Positions 52,161 to 60,396 of a stretch of DNA of 64,000 nucleotides are shown in pieces. Position 1 is the stretch's first letter. Every line of letters starts with the position of its first letter. This DNA comes from Solimonas fluminis (lineage in GTDB: Bacteria > Pseudomonadota > Gammaproteobacteria > Nevskiales > Nevskiaceae). The DNA lies in assembly GCF_002930645.1 (NCBI RefSeq), contig NZ_PSNW01000001.1, positions 364,600-428,599 of the forward strand, read 5' to 3'. The position numbers and the translations under genes were made by a program. The notes under the pieces are model-generated. The model was given only the letters and a program-made list of their open reading frames with translations, was not told where the DNA came from and did not search any database.

Positions 52161-53534
52161 TCAGTGGCCGCCGCGGGCGGCCGCTTCCGGCGTGAACATG
52201 GCCGGGGTCAGCGGCACGTTGATGCGCCACCAGTCCTTGCCGCGCTCGTTGGTCAGGTAGCCGGCCTCGTAGGCGCCGGAGGTCAGGTCGTGATAGATCG
52301 ACGCGCCGCGGTGCCAGGTGGCGGATTCCTGCGAGTAGAAGTAGTTCACGAAGGCGACGCGCCAGAGCTGGCCGCGGCCGTCCTGGTTGTCGGCCCAGAG
52401 GGCGATCCAGGAGTCTTCGTCCGCATACAGCGTGCGCTTGGAGTAGATGTGGCGCATGCCGGACTTCAGCGAGCCTTCCACCACCCAGACGCGATGCAGC
52501 TCATAGCGCACGTAGTCGGGATTCACGGTGTTCGGCTTGATGATGTCCGAGTACTTCAGGGCCGGGTCGTTGATCTTGAAGTTGTGGTACGGGACGTACA
52601 CTTCCTTCTTGCCGACCAGCTTCCAGGTGTAGCGCTCCGGGGAGCCGTTGAAGACGTAGTCGTCGTCGACGGTGCGCAGGCCGGCGGGCGGAACCGGGTA
52701 GTCGCAGCAGACTTCCGGCGCCTGGCGCACGCGGCGGATGCCGGGCTGGTACTGCCAGGACTGCGTGGCGTCGTTGCTGAAGTTGTTCGGCTGGTAGCCG
52801 ACGGCGACGAAGCCCTTGTCACGCTCCGGCAGCAGGTAGCCGGTGTAGAAGTAGGCATTGATCTTGTCGGTGTACGAGCCGCGCTTGGCCGGGTTGTTGC
52901 CCGGGTTCATGGTCATGAACTTGTTGCGGCCCCAGGCAATGCTGCCGTTGGCGTAGACGTCGGCGATGTCGCAGACGGCCTGTTCGGTGTAGGCGCGATG
53001 CGGGTTGATGATGTTCCACACCGCTTCCGAGCCGTTGGTCGGGAACGGGAACGGGATGGCGCCGCTGATGCCGGTGGTGCCCAGGCCGTCGTCGACCACC
53101 TCGGCGGTGACGGCGTTCTTCTTGACCGTGTCGCAGACCCAGGGCTTGTGCCCGAAGTCGCGGTGGCTCTGGTACACGTTCATCTTGTAGGACTGCGGAT
53201 ACTTCTTGAACAGGGCCTTCTGGCCCTCGGTCAGCTTGTCCGCGTACTTGCTGTAGTTCTGCGCCGTGATGGTGAACAGCGGCTTCTCGTCCTTGTAGGG
53301 GCCCGGCTCATAGCCGTAGGGCTTGGTCTGGCCCGGCCAGGTGCCCACCCACTTGCCGCTGTACTCGGGAATGGTTCCGTCCTTGTTGGCGGCCTTCTCG
53401 GCACCCATGCAGGTGAACTTGGGACCAGCCAGCTCGGCAGCCTTTTCGGCCGAGACCTTGGCGGAAGCGCTCTGGGCCGACAGGCCGGCCATCGTGGCCA
53501 GCAGGAACGACGCCAGTACGGGTTTGAATTTCAT
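52161..53534 (-). CDS. DUF1329 family exported protein
   Basis: Exported protein of 457 residues with a LolB-like fold in its family; commonly linked with DUF1302 and implicated in handling hydrophobic compounds. Signal peptide LASFLLATMAGLSAQSASA, then KFTCMGAEKAANKDGTIPEYSGKW, TGISGAIPFPFP, AVWNIINPHR, GIRRVRQAPEVCCDYPVPPAG, YERYTW-like PERYTWKLVGKKEVYVPYHNF and YELHRVWVVEGSLKSGMRHIYSKRTLY. Two adjacent Cys (VCCD) are typical of nothing I know. It is on the opposite strand from its presumed DUF1302 partner, with the SDR and flavin reductase between. Confidence 0.93.
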   Translation of the reverse strand: MKFKPVLASFLLATMAGLSAQSASAKVSAEKAAELAGPKFTCMGAEKAANKDGTIPEYSGKWVGTWPGQTKPYGYEPGPYKDEKPLFTITAQNYSKYADKLTEGQKALFKKYPQSYKMNVYQSHRDFGHKPWVCDTVKKNAVTAEVVDDGLGTTGISGAIPFPFPTNGSEAVWNIINPHRAYTEQAVCDIADVYANGSIAWGRNKFMTMNPGNNPAKRGSYTDKINAYFYTGYLLPERDKGFVAVGYQPNNFSNDATQSWQYQPGIRRVRQAPEVCCDYPVPPAGLRTVDDDYVFNGSPERYTWKLVGKKEVYVPYHNFKINDPALKYSDIIKPNTVNPDYVRYELHRVWVVEGSLKSGMRHIYSKRTLYADEDSWIALWADNQDGRGQLWRVAFVNYFYSQESATWHRGASIYHDLTSGAYEAGYLTNERGKDWWRINVPLTPAMFTPEAAARGGH

Positions 53535-53782
53535 CCAATATCCTCCAGATAACGCGGGGAACGTTTCGTCCCCTTCGAGTTCGTGTCAGCCCGGGTACAG
53601 CCACTCGAATCATAGTTCGTAGTGCTGCGCCATGTTATTGCACACCCCTTTTTGTGCCTCGTCCGAACCGACTACTTCTGCACTGCAACATGGCACCGGG
53701 GTGGCGGCCTGACATCGGACTGCCATCCCCTGGCCGGCGTTCCCGCTTGCATCCGCGCCACGGCTGGGCGAGCCTGCCGGCC

Positions 53783-54703
53783 ATGAGCCTGATCCTCCCC
53801 GACGACCATGGCGGTCCGCTGACGCAGCGGATCGAAGCCTCCACCGCCACCCTGGGCGAAGGCATGCGCATCGCGCGCGCCCTGCCCACGCGCCAGCGCC
53901 GCCTCGTCGGCGCCTGGTGCTTCCTGGACCACTTCGGCCCCACCGATGTCTCGACCGGCAAGGGCATGCGCGTAGGCCCGCACCCGCATATCGGCCTGCA
54001 GACGGTGACCTGGCTGCTGGAAGGCGAGATCCTGCATCGCGACAGCCTCGGCAGCCTCTGCCCGATCAAGCCCGGCCAGCTCAACCTGATGACTGCCGGC
54101 CGCGGCATCTGCCATTCCGAGGAGTCGCCGGTCCCCCGGCCCGCCGGCATGCATGGCGCGCAGTTCTGGATCGCCCTGCCCGAGGCGCGCCGCCACGGCG
54201 AGCCTGCCTTCGCCCATCACCCCCAGTTGCCGCAGGTACAGCGCGACGGCTTCCGGGTCAGCGTGCTGGCCGGCACCGCCCTGGGCGAACGCTCCCCCGC
54301 CGAGATCCACACGCCACTGGTGGGCCTGGAGCTGCGCAGCACGGACGCGGCGGGAACGCAGTTCCCGCTCGACCCGGGCTTCGAGTACGCCGCGCTGGTA
54401 CTGCAGGGCAGCGTGAAGGTACGCGACGAAATCCTGGCCCCCGGCACCCTGCTCTACCTCGGCCAGGGCTGCGACTCCCTGGCCCTGCGCTGCGATGCGC
54501 CCGCGGTGATGCTGCTGATCGGCGGCGAGCCGATGCAGGAGGCACCGCTGATGTGGTGGAACTTCGTGGCGCGGACCAAGGACGAGCTGACGCAGGCCTG
54601 CCGCGACTGGAATGCGCAGGCGGAGTACTTCGGGAAGGTAACGGGATATGACGGCGCGCGGCTGGTGGCGCCATTGCCGCCTTGGGCGATTCAAGGCGCT
54701 TAG
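53783..54703 (+). CDS. Pirin family protein
   Basis: Bicupin metalloprotein of 306 residues; bacterial pirins act as quercetinases or regulators. The metal-binding block is HPHIGLQTVTWLLEGEILHRDSLG with further ligands in ICHSEES, and SLCPIKPGQLNLMTAGRG is a family landmark. The ATG at 53783 matches the family start; in-frame sequence back to 53654 is not conserved-looking. It is divergent from DUF1329 with about 250 bases between. A large hairpin overlaps its last codons. Confidence 0.93.
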   Translation: MSLILPDDHGGPLTQRIEASTATLGEGMRIARALPTRQRRLVGAWCFLDHFGPTDVSTGKGMRVGPHPHIGLQTVTWLLEGEILHRDSLGSLCPIKPGQLNLMTAGRGICHSEESPVPRPAGMHGAQFWIALPEARRHGEPAFAHHPQLPQVQRDGFRVSVLAGTALGERSPAEIHTPLVGLELRSTDAAGTQFPLDPGFEYAALVLQGSVKVRDEILAPGTLLYLGQGCDSLALRCDAPAVMLLIGGEPMQEAPLMWWNFVARTKDELTQACRDWNAQAEYFGKVTGYDGARLVAPLPPWAIQGA

Positions 54704-54805
54704 ACAATGCCTAAATGGCATTGTCTGCCTTGAATCGCGGGCGGCCATGGAATGTTTGGCCCCGCTGAGGCATGACCCCATGTCATGCCGAAGTAAGCCA
54801 AACAT
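54686..54805. repeat. Set of nested inverted repeats after the pirin gene
   Basis: First hairpin: GCGATTCAAGGC, a 4-base bulge, then AGACAATGCC, loop TAAAT, GGCATTGTCT, GCCTTGAATCGC (54686-54738), a 22-base-pair stem that includes the pirin stop codon. Second: ATGTTTGGC (54752-54760) pairs with GCCAAACAT (54797-54805), enclosing GGCATGAC/GTCATGCC (54769-54776 with 54782-54789). No T-tract. The region could be a structured RNA, a transcription end or a small mobile-repeat remnant. Confidence 0.8.
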
Positions 54806-55075
54806 GCCCCGGGGATCCATCAGATCGCTGCTGTCCCGCCATGGATGGCGCCCCGCTGTAGTGCTTTCAGCGCTGCCGCGGCGTACCGTGATGGCTCTTG
54901 CCCCGCGGGCGGCTTCACGGCATTCGTGATCATGCGGCAGCGGAACTCTGCCACCGATGGCGACCCGAAGAATGCATTCACCCTTCGACAGGCTCGGGGC
55001 GAACGGTTGCGCTGACGCTGCCGCCCTGCACAGAAACCCTCTCCCCTGCCCCTCTCCCGCAGGCGGGCGAGGGAA
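54806..55075. repeat. Gene-free spacer with palindromic repeat, copy 2
   Basis: No gene is seen in this about 270-base stretch between convergent genes. It contains CCCTTCGACAGGCTCGGGGC (54981 onward) and the hairpin CCTCTCCCGC-A-GGCGGGCGAGG (55051-55072), related to the element at 40507-40529. Both are of the type dispersed between genes in Xanthomonadales-related genomes. The hairpin abuts the stop of the amidohydrolase gene and may act as its terminator. Confidence 0.6.
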
Positions 55076-56470
55076 TCAAATCCGTGACGCAGAAATCAGC
55101 CGGCCTTCTCTCCAGCATGCCCTCACCTCCACCTGCGCCAGCGCGTTGCGCGCCACGCCCCAGGGCTGCGTCAGCAGGCACAGGTCCGCCGCCGCTCCCA
55201 CCGCCAGCTTCGGTGCCGCAGTGCCCGGCGCCTCCAGCGGCGAGGTGAACAGCGCCAGCGCCTGCTCCGGCGTCAAGGCCTCCCTTCCCGCCACCGGTTG
55301 TCCCGCGGCCGTCCGCCGCTGCACCGCGGCATCCATCGCTGCCCAGGGATCGGCATCGCCGTAGGGAGCGTCGGAGCTGCCGGCGAGGCGGATGCCGCGA
55401 TCCAGGATGCCACGCAGGCGATACAGCCAGGGCTGGTCGATCGCCTCCACGTCGCGCAGGTAGGCATCGCCGCGCGTGGCGATGAAGCCGGGCTGCGTCA
55501 CCACGGCGAGCCGCAGCTCGGCGACCTGCTCCAGCAGCTCCGGCGGACAGACCGAGGCGTGCTCGATGCGGTCGCCCTGACGGACGCCGGCTTCCTGCAG
55601 CGCCGCCAGGGCAAAGGCGAGATCCACGCGGCTGACGCAGTGGAAGGCGACGCCGCGGCCGGCGGCATGCGCGGCGCGGATATCGGCGCACAGCACATCG
55701 AAGTCCGGCAGTTCATGATCGTGCAGGTGGAACTTGCGTTCGCCGCGCTGCAATCCAGGCCGGTCCGCCGCCGCATCGAGCCCGGCGTTGCCCATCACGC
55801 GCAACGACTGCAGGAGATCGCCGCGCTGCTGCGCCTCGGCGAATGCCGTCCAGGCCGCCATGTCGTTGTCATGGCTGGTATCGCAAAGGCCAGTGACGCC
55901 GCGGCTGGCGAACCAGCGGCTGACCTCGCCCAGCGCGGGACGGCGGCCGCCGATGCGCGCACGCAGCCAGGCATCCGCATCGTAGAGACGCCCCGTGGCC
56001 CGTCCCTCGCGGCGCTCCAGGGGATCATCGGCAGACTCCTCGACCAAGGCCAATGCGGCGGAGTTCAGCAGCCAGAGCCGGCCGCTGCGATGCTGCAGGC
56101 GCAATGGGCGCTCCGGCACGGCAAGGTCGAGCCAGGAGCGGTCGACGTCGCCGGCCACCGACTCGTGGTAGCCGACGCCGCGCAGCCATTCTCCCGGCGC
56201 CCCCGCGATATCGGCCTTGCGCAGGGCTTCGGCCAGCGCGTCGGCACCAGCCACGGCCGGCGGGCCGCAATCCACCGAGGCACGCGCGGCGGCCAGGGCA
56301 TGCAGATGCAGGTGGTGATCCCTGAGCCCCGGCAGCAGGACGCCACCGGCGGCATCGAGCACCGGCTCGCCGGGCTCGGCTGGCAAGCCCTCGGATATCT
56401 CGGCGATGCGGCCTTCGCGCAGGCGCAGATCCACGCGCAGGCCATCCAGTTCGGCGCGGCGGATCAGCAT
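55076..56470 (-). CDS. YtcJ-like amidohydrolase
   Basis: Metal-dependent hydrolase of the amidohydrolase superfamily, YtcJ-like branch, 464 residues. It starts MLIRRAELDGLRVDLRLREGRIAEI, with the barrel metal motif LLPGLRDHHLHLHALA (HxH), a central FHLHDHELPDFD region, VAFHCVSRVDLA, DRIEHASVCPPE (His) and RLAGSSDAPYGDADPWAAM (catalytic Asp), and ends with the usual LAVGAAADLCLL beta-domain. The start overlaps the CoA transferase stop by seven bases. It is the last gene of the minus-strand catabolic run. Substrate unknown. Confidence 0.9.
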   Translation of the reverse strand: MLIRRAELDGLRVDLRLREGRIAEISEGLPAEPGEPVLDAAGGVLLPGLRDHHLHLHALAAARASVDCGPPAVAGADALAEALRKADIAGAPGEWLRGVGYHESVAGDVDRSWLDLAVPERPLRLQHRSGRLWLLNSAALALVEESADDPLERREGRATGRLYDADAWLRARIGGRRPALGEVSRWFASRGVTGLCDTSHDNDMAAWTAFAEAQQRGDLLQSLRVMGNAGLDAAADRPGLQRGERKFHLHDHELPDFDVLCADIRAAHAAGRGVAFHCVSRVDLAFALAALQEAGVRQGDRIEHASVCPPELLEQVAELRLAVVTQPGFIATRGDAYLRDVEAIDQPWLYRLRGILDRGIRLAGSSDAPYGDADPWAAMDAAVQRRTAAGQPVAGREALTPEQALALFTSPLEAPGTAAPKLAVGAAADLCLLTQPWGVARNALAQVEVRACWREGRLISASRI

Positions 56471-57801
56471 GCGGCCCACTCCGCGATCACTTCGGCAGTG
56501 TGGGCGCCAAGCGCGGGCGCAGCACCGATGGGGATGCGGGCCTGCGGCATGCGGGCACCGCCATCGGCCATGGCGCGCCCGGTCCACTCGCGCTGGCGCG
56601 CACGCAGGACTTCATCGCCATCCGGCAGATCGAATTGCAGGCAGTGGCGCACCACGTCGCGCAGCGCCAGGGACACCAGCCTGCCGCCACCCGCCTGCCA
56701 GCCCGCCCAGGCCGCCAGCGCGGCATGGAGGCCCGTGAGCGGATCGGCGATGGCGTCGCCGACGATCAGCGCCTGCCCGGTGACTCGATGCAGGGTGTCG
56801 CTGAGTCCTGCCGCCACCGCGGCATCGTCGCCATAGGCGATCCACTGCTCCTGCGGATCGCCACGGCCGTAGCCGCTGAGGCTGATCCAGGTCAGGCCGT
56901 GTTCGCGCGCGAGGGCCTCCGCGTCGAAGCCCATCTGCCGCAGCGCACGCGGGCGCGAGGCTTCGATGACGATGTCGGCGGCCGTCATGAGGCGGCGCAA
57001 CTGCGCCCGGCCCTCGCCGCTGCGCAGGTCCAGCGCCACGCTGCGCTTGCCGGCGTTCATCAGGTCGAAGAAGGCCGGCGGGCCGTTGCGCGCACCGTCG
57101 GGGCGCTGGGTGCTTTCCAGCTTCACCACGTCCGCGCCAAGCCGCTGCAGCAGGTGTCCGCAGAGGGGTCCGGCCCAGAGCGAGGAGAGGTCGAGGACGC
57201 GAGGCGCACGCTCGCGCACGTCGGACGCCCGCGCCGTGAATCCACGCAGCCAGGGGCGGTCCTCCCGCTCCGGCTGCGCATCGGCCAGCGCCAGCCCGAG
57301 CAGGCGCCCCTGCTCGATCAGCGGCCCCACCGGGCGCTCGCAGACGGCCGCAGCCAGGCCCTCCCAATCCGGCGCCGGTTCCATCTCCAGCCAGGCGGGC
57401 AGCAGCTCCCAGTCGTCGTCGCGAGCCAGGTTCAGGGCGAACCAGCCGTCGGCGGCCTGCAGCAGTCGGCAGGCCCCGCCGGGGGAGGCCGCCCCCTGGC
57501 GCCGATGGCCCGCGATGGCCGCGCGCTCGGCCAGCAGCGCCGCGGCATCGATGCCGTCGAGGGCACCTGCCGGGGCGAGTGCCGACAACGCGGCCAAGGT
57601 ACCGTCGGCACAGGCGGCCAGCGGCGCGGGAAACATCAGGGGGGCATCGGGCGTGCCGGTCAGCGCCATCAGGCCGCTGCGCGACCAGCGCAGGGCGGGA
57701 TGCTCCGCGGGCACGGCCAGCGGCGCGTGTGCCGGCCGGCCCAGCTGGGCCAGCAGGCGTTCGGCATAGGCCACTGCAACGGAGTCATCGCGCTCGGACA
57801 T
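56464..57801 (-). CDS. CaiB/BaiF (class III) CoA transferase, two-part layout
   Basis: Predicted CoA transferase of 445 residues. The typical class III core starts only at about residue 200 (VLDLSSLWAGPLCGHLLQRLGADVVKLES), followed by FFDLMNAGKRSVALDLRSGEGR, DIVIEASRPRALRQMGFD and GDAIADPLTGLHAALAAWAGW, whose Asp lies where the family's catalytic Asp is found. The first 190 residues also contain a segment like the middle of a CaiB protein (SGLMALTGTPDAPLMFPAPLAACADGTLAAL), so this may be a rearranged or partly duplicated CoA transferase. It lies between the SRPBCC and amidohydrolase genes in the catabolic run, where it could activate an acid with CoA from another acyl-CoA. Confidence 0.88.
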   Translation of the reverse strand: MSERDDSVAVAYAERLLAQLGRPAHAPLAVPAEHPALRWSRSGLMALTGTPDAPLMFPAPLAACADGTLAALSALAPAGALDGIDAAALLAERAAIAGHRRQGAASPGGACRLLQAADGWFALNLARDDDWELLPAWLEMEPAPDWEGLAAAVCERPVGPLIEQGRLLGLALADAQPEREDRPWLRGFTARASDVRERAPRVLDLSSLWAGPLCGHLLQRLGADVVKLESTQRPDGARNGPPAFFDLMNAGKRSVALDLRSGEGRAQLRRLMTAADIVIEASRPRALRQMGFDAEALAREHGLTWISLSGYGRGDPQEQWIAYGDDAAVAAGLSDTLHRVTGQALIVGDAIADPLTGLHAALAAWAGWQAGGGRLVSLALRDVVRHCLQFDLPDGDEVLRARQREWTGRAMADGGARMPQARIPIGAAPALGAHTAEVIAEWAAC

Positions 57802-57851
57802 GGCGCGCAGTACAGCAGACGCGGCGCGGCGGCGCTACGCGGGCAAGCGGC

Positions 57852-58307
57852 TCAGGCGGCCTTGCGCTGCCGGGCCAGTTCCTCGGCGCGCTTCTGCAGG
57901 GCCGCGGTCATGCCGGCGAAGCCGGCCTGCAGCTTGCCGCCCAGCAGGCCCACCACGACCGGATGCAGCCAGCCCTTGAGGTGGAAGTAGGAACGGTAGC
58001 GCGTACGGCCGGGACCGATGGCCTCGACGTCGTGCGAGCGCTGGCTCGACAGGGCGTTCAGCGGCACCGGCTTCATGCGGTAGGCGAAGCGCTTGCCCGG
58101 CACGAACTCGGTGACCCACTCGCGCTGGGCTTGCGGCCTGGCCAGCAGCTTGACCTGCATGTCGATGGGATCGCCCGGCTTGAACGAGGTCTGCAGCTCG
58201 ACCTGGAAGGGGTTCCATTCGGGGTAGCGCGCGACGTCCGTGATCACTTCCCAGACCACGTCGGCAGGGGCGGCGATCTCGATGACTTTTTCGATGACGA
58301 AGGGCAT
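57852..58307 (-). CDS. SRPBCC (polyketide-cyclase/START-like) family protein
   Basis: A 151-residue protein of the SRPBCC helix-grip fold, which binds hydrophobic ligands. Family features: MPFVIEKVIEIAAPADVVWEVITDVARYPEWNPF at the N-terminus (the W..dl..Wp.W pattern), then a set of beta-strands and a long C-terminal helix. No catalytic residues can be assigned. It is nine bases downstream of the acyl-CoA ligase stop and may carry the hydrophobic substrate or product. Confidence 0.92.
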   Translation of the reverse strand: MPFVIEKVIEIAAPADVVWEVITDVARYPEWNPFQVELQTSFKPGDPIDMQVKLLARPQAQREWVTEFVPGKRFAYRMKPVPLNALSSQRSHDVEAIGPGRTRYRSYFHLKGWLHPVVVGLLGGKLQAGFAGMTAALQKRAEELARQRKAA

Positions 58308-58316
58308 TTATGGATC

Positions 58317-59819
58317 TCAGGCGGCTTTCTGCACGAATTCCTGGCGGATGATGCGGCGCAGGACCTTGCCCAGTTCGTTGTAGGGCAGCGCATCCTTGAA
58401 CACGATGGCCTGCGGCACGCGCGAGGAGCGCAGCTTGTTCTTCACCAGTTCCTGCAGCTCGGCGACGCTGGCGCTGGCGCCGGCCTTGAGCACGACGGCG
58501 GCGGCGACACCCTCGCCCCACTGCTCGTCGGGCATGGCGACCACGGCGACGTCGGCCACGGCCGGGTGGCCCAGCAGCACGTCCTCGATCTCGCCCGGGG
58601 AGATGTTCTCGCCGCCGCGCACGATCACGTCATCGGCACGGCCGTCGAGGAAGAGGTAGCCCTCGGCGTCGAGGTAGCCGCGATCCTTGGTCGGGAACCA
58701 GCCGTCGGCGTCGAGCTGGCTGCCCAGCGACAGGTACTCGCCGGAGACCTGCGGGCCGCGCACGAAGACCAGGCCCGCTTCCTCGGGGCCCAGCACCTTG
58801 CCGGACTCGTCGCGGATCTCGATCTCGACCGCACCGGGCTTGCCCACGGAAGCGAGGCGGCGCTGCACGGCGGGATCGCTGCTGGCGGCGGCGGCGCGGT
58901 GGTCGTCCGGGCCCAGCACGGCGATGGTGGAACTGGTCTCGGTCAGGCCGTAGGCATTGGTGAAATCCACCGTCGGAAACAGCTGCATGGCCTTGGCGAT
59001 GGTGGAGAGCGGCATCTTGCCGCCACCATAGGCCAGGGCGCGCAGTGCCGGCAGGTTCGGCTGCGTGCCGCTGTCGACGAGGTGATCGACGATGCGCTGC
59101 AGCATCGTGGGCACCAGGAAGGCGTTGCTGACGCTGTTCTCGCGACAGGCGTCGAGCCAGGCGGCAGCCTCGAAGTTCTCCATCTGCACCATGCGGCGGC
59201 AGGCGTAGGTGGAGCTGAGCACCGCCGAGATGCCGGCGATGTGGTACGGCGGCACGGTGACGACGATGGCGTCGTCCTCCTCGGCCGCGGCGAATTCCAC
59301 GGTGCCGACGATGTAGGACATCAGGTTCTCGTGACGCAGGATCGCGGCCTTGGGCTCGCCGGTGGTGCCGCTGGTGAACAGCTGCACGGCGATGGCGCGC
59401 GGATCCTCGGCCGGCTGCGGCAGTTCGTCGCCGCCTTCGGGCAGGGCCAGGAACGCGGCGCGGTCGATCACCTCGATGTCGGCGCGCTTCTCGATCCTGC
59501 CGCTGAAGTCGGCGCTGGTGACCAGCACCGCCGGGGCGACGCGCGCCAGCAGCTTGTTGATCTCGGCCGGCGTCAGGCGGTAGTTGAGCGGCACGTAGGG
59601 AATGCCGGCGTAGGCGGCGCCGAACAGGGCCACGGGGGCGGCCGGACTGTTGACGTCCAGCAGGGCCACGTAGGCCGCGCCGCTGGCCTTGAAGCGGCGC
59701 GCGGCGCGCCAGGCTGCCTCGCGCAGCTCGGCATAGGTGTAGCGCTGGCCGCCGGAGACGACGCCGATGCGGTCGCCGAAGGCTTCGGCGGCCATGTCGA
59801 GGATGGTGGAGATGTTCAT
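58317..59819 (-). CDS. AMP-dependent acyl-CoA synthetase
   Basis: ATP-dependent acyl-CoA ligase of 500 residues: activates a carboxylic acid via an acyl-adenylate. Landmarks are the P-loop-like LFTSGTTGEPKAAILRHEN, VPPYHIAGISAVL, NAYGLTETSSTIAVLG, the hinge block WFPTKDRGYLDAEGYLFLDGRADDVIVRGGENISPGEIEDVLLGHP and the late catalytic Lys in LPYNELGKVLRRIIR. The substrate pocket cannot be read, but context (Ltp2-like thiolase homologue, DUF35) suggests a steroid-, terpenoid- or aromatic-type acid. It precedes the SRPBCC gene by nine bases. Confidence 0.96.
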   Translation of the reverse strand: MNISTILDMAAEAFGDRIGVVSGGQRYTYAELREAAWRAARRFKASGAAYVALLDVNSPAAPVALFGAAYAGIPYVPLNYRLTPAEINKLLARVAPAVLVTSADFSGRIEKRADIEVIDRAAFLALPEGGDELPQPAEDPRAIAVQLFTSGTTGEPKAAILRHENLMSYIVGTVEFAAAEEDDAIVVTVPPYHIAGISAVLSSTYACRRMVQMENFEAAAWLDACRENSVSNAFLVPTMLQRIVDHLVDSGTQPNLPALRALAYGGGKMPLSTIAKAMQLFPTVDFTNAYGLTETSSTIAVLGPDDHRAAAASSDPAVQRRLASVGKPGAVEIEIRDESGKVLGPEEAGLVFVRGPQVSGEYLSLGSQLDADGWFPTKDRGYLDAEGYLFLDGRADDVIVRGGENISPGEIEDVLLGHPAVADVAVVAMPDEQWGEGVAAAVVLKAGASASVAELQELVKNKLRSSRVPQAIVFKDALPYNELGKVLRRIIRQEFVQKAA

Positions 59820-59826
59820 GGGAAGC

Positions 59827-59927
59827 CGGGAATCGGGAATCGGGAATGGGGAATCGATAAAGACGGGGTCATGGGAAATGCGAACCTGTGGCTTCTACGA
59901 TTCCCGATTCCCCACTCCCGATTCCCG
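59827..59927. repeat. Inverted repeat built of GGGAATC-type units
   Basis: The left arm (59827-59856) has four GGGAAT/GGGGAAT units (CGGGAATCGGGAATCGGGAA then TGGGGAATCG). The right arm (59898-59927) is its near reverse complement, with about 41 bases between. Such GGGAATCGGGAATGGGGAATC elements are widespread between genes in Xanthomonadaceae-type genomes. It separates the ligase gene from the small unknown gene and may terminate or attenuate the operon. Confidence 0.85.
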
Positions 59928-59932
59928 TCTTT

Positions 59933-60250
59933 TCAGTCCGAAGACGGCAGCTGCTTGGCCTGCTTGATCTCCAGCGCGGTGCCGTCCAGCGACAGCGTGC
60001 CCTTGCCGCCCTTGGTGCAGAGCAGCTCCAGGGACTCGTCGGCATTGACGTAGCGCTTGCCGATCAGGGTCTCGCCGGACAGGGCCGGGTCCAGCGCGCC
60101 GCCGGCCGGGGCGGCCGTCGTGGCACCCACCATGTCGGCGCCGCCGCAGCGCAGCTCGAACTCACCGGCCGGGGCCTTGACCACCATCACCTGGGTGTCG
60201 CAGACCGTGCTCTTGAAGCGAGCGCCTGCCTTGAGTGCCGTCTTTGCCAT
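59933..60250 (-). CDS. Small conserved-looking protein of unknown function
   Basis: A 105-residue cytoplasmic protein starting MAKTALKAGARFKSTVCDTQ, with three cysteines (in STVCDTQ, ELRCGGAD and ELLCTKGGKG). The pattern of V-rich strands, CGG and the C-terminal GTLSLDGTALEIKQAKQL suggests a small beta-fold that might bind a metal or ligand. I do not recognise a named family. It sits in the catabolic run between the acyl-CoA ligase and the alpha/beta hydrolase with a 146-base gap upstream, where a separate promoter is possible. Confidence 0.8.
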   Translation of the reverse strand: MAKTALKAGARFKSTVCDTQVMVVKAPAGEFELRCGGADMVGATTAAPAGGALDPALSGETLIGKRYVNADESLELLCTKGGKGTLSLDGTALEIKQAKQLPSSD

Positions 60251-60396
60251 CTTTGTCTCCAGCGTCAATCCGTTATGCGAATACAGGGGGGCCCGCCAGC
60301 GGCGGCCGATAGGGGTGAACTTTAGTCCAGCGGCGGGGAGAGTACCCCGTCCACTTGAGTGAGTCCGGCTTACCGCCCGGACGGTCCCGGCGGCCT

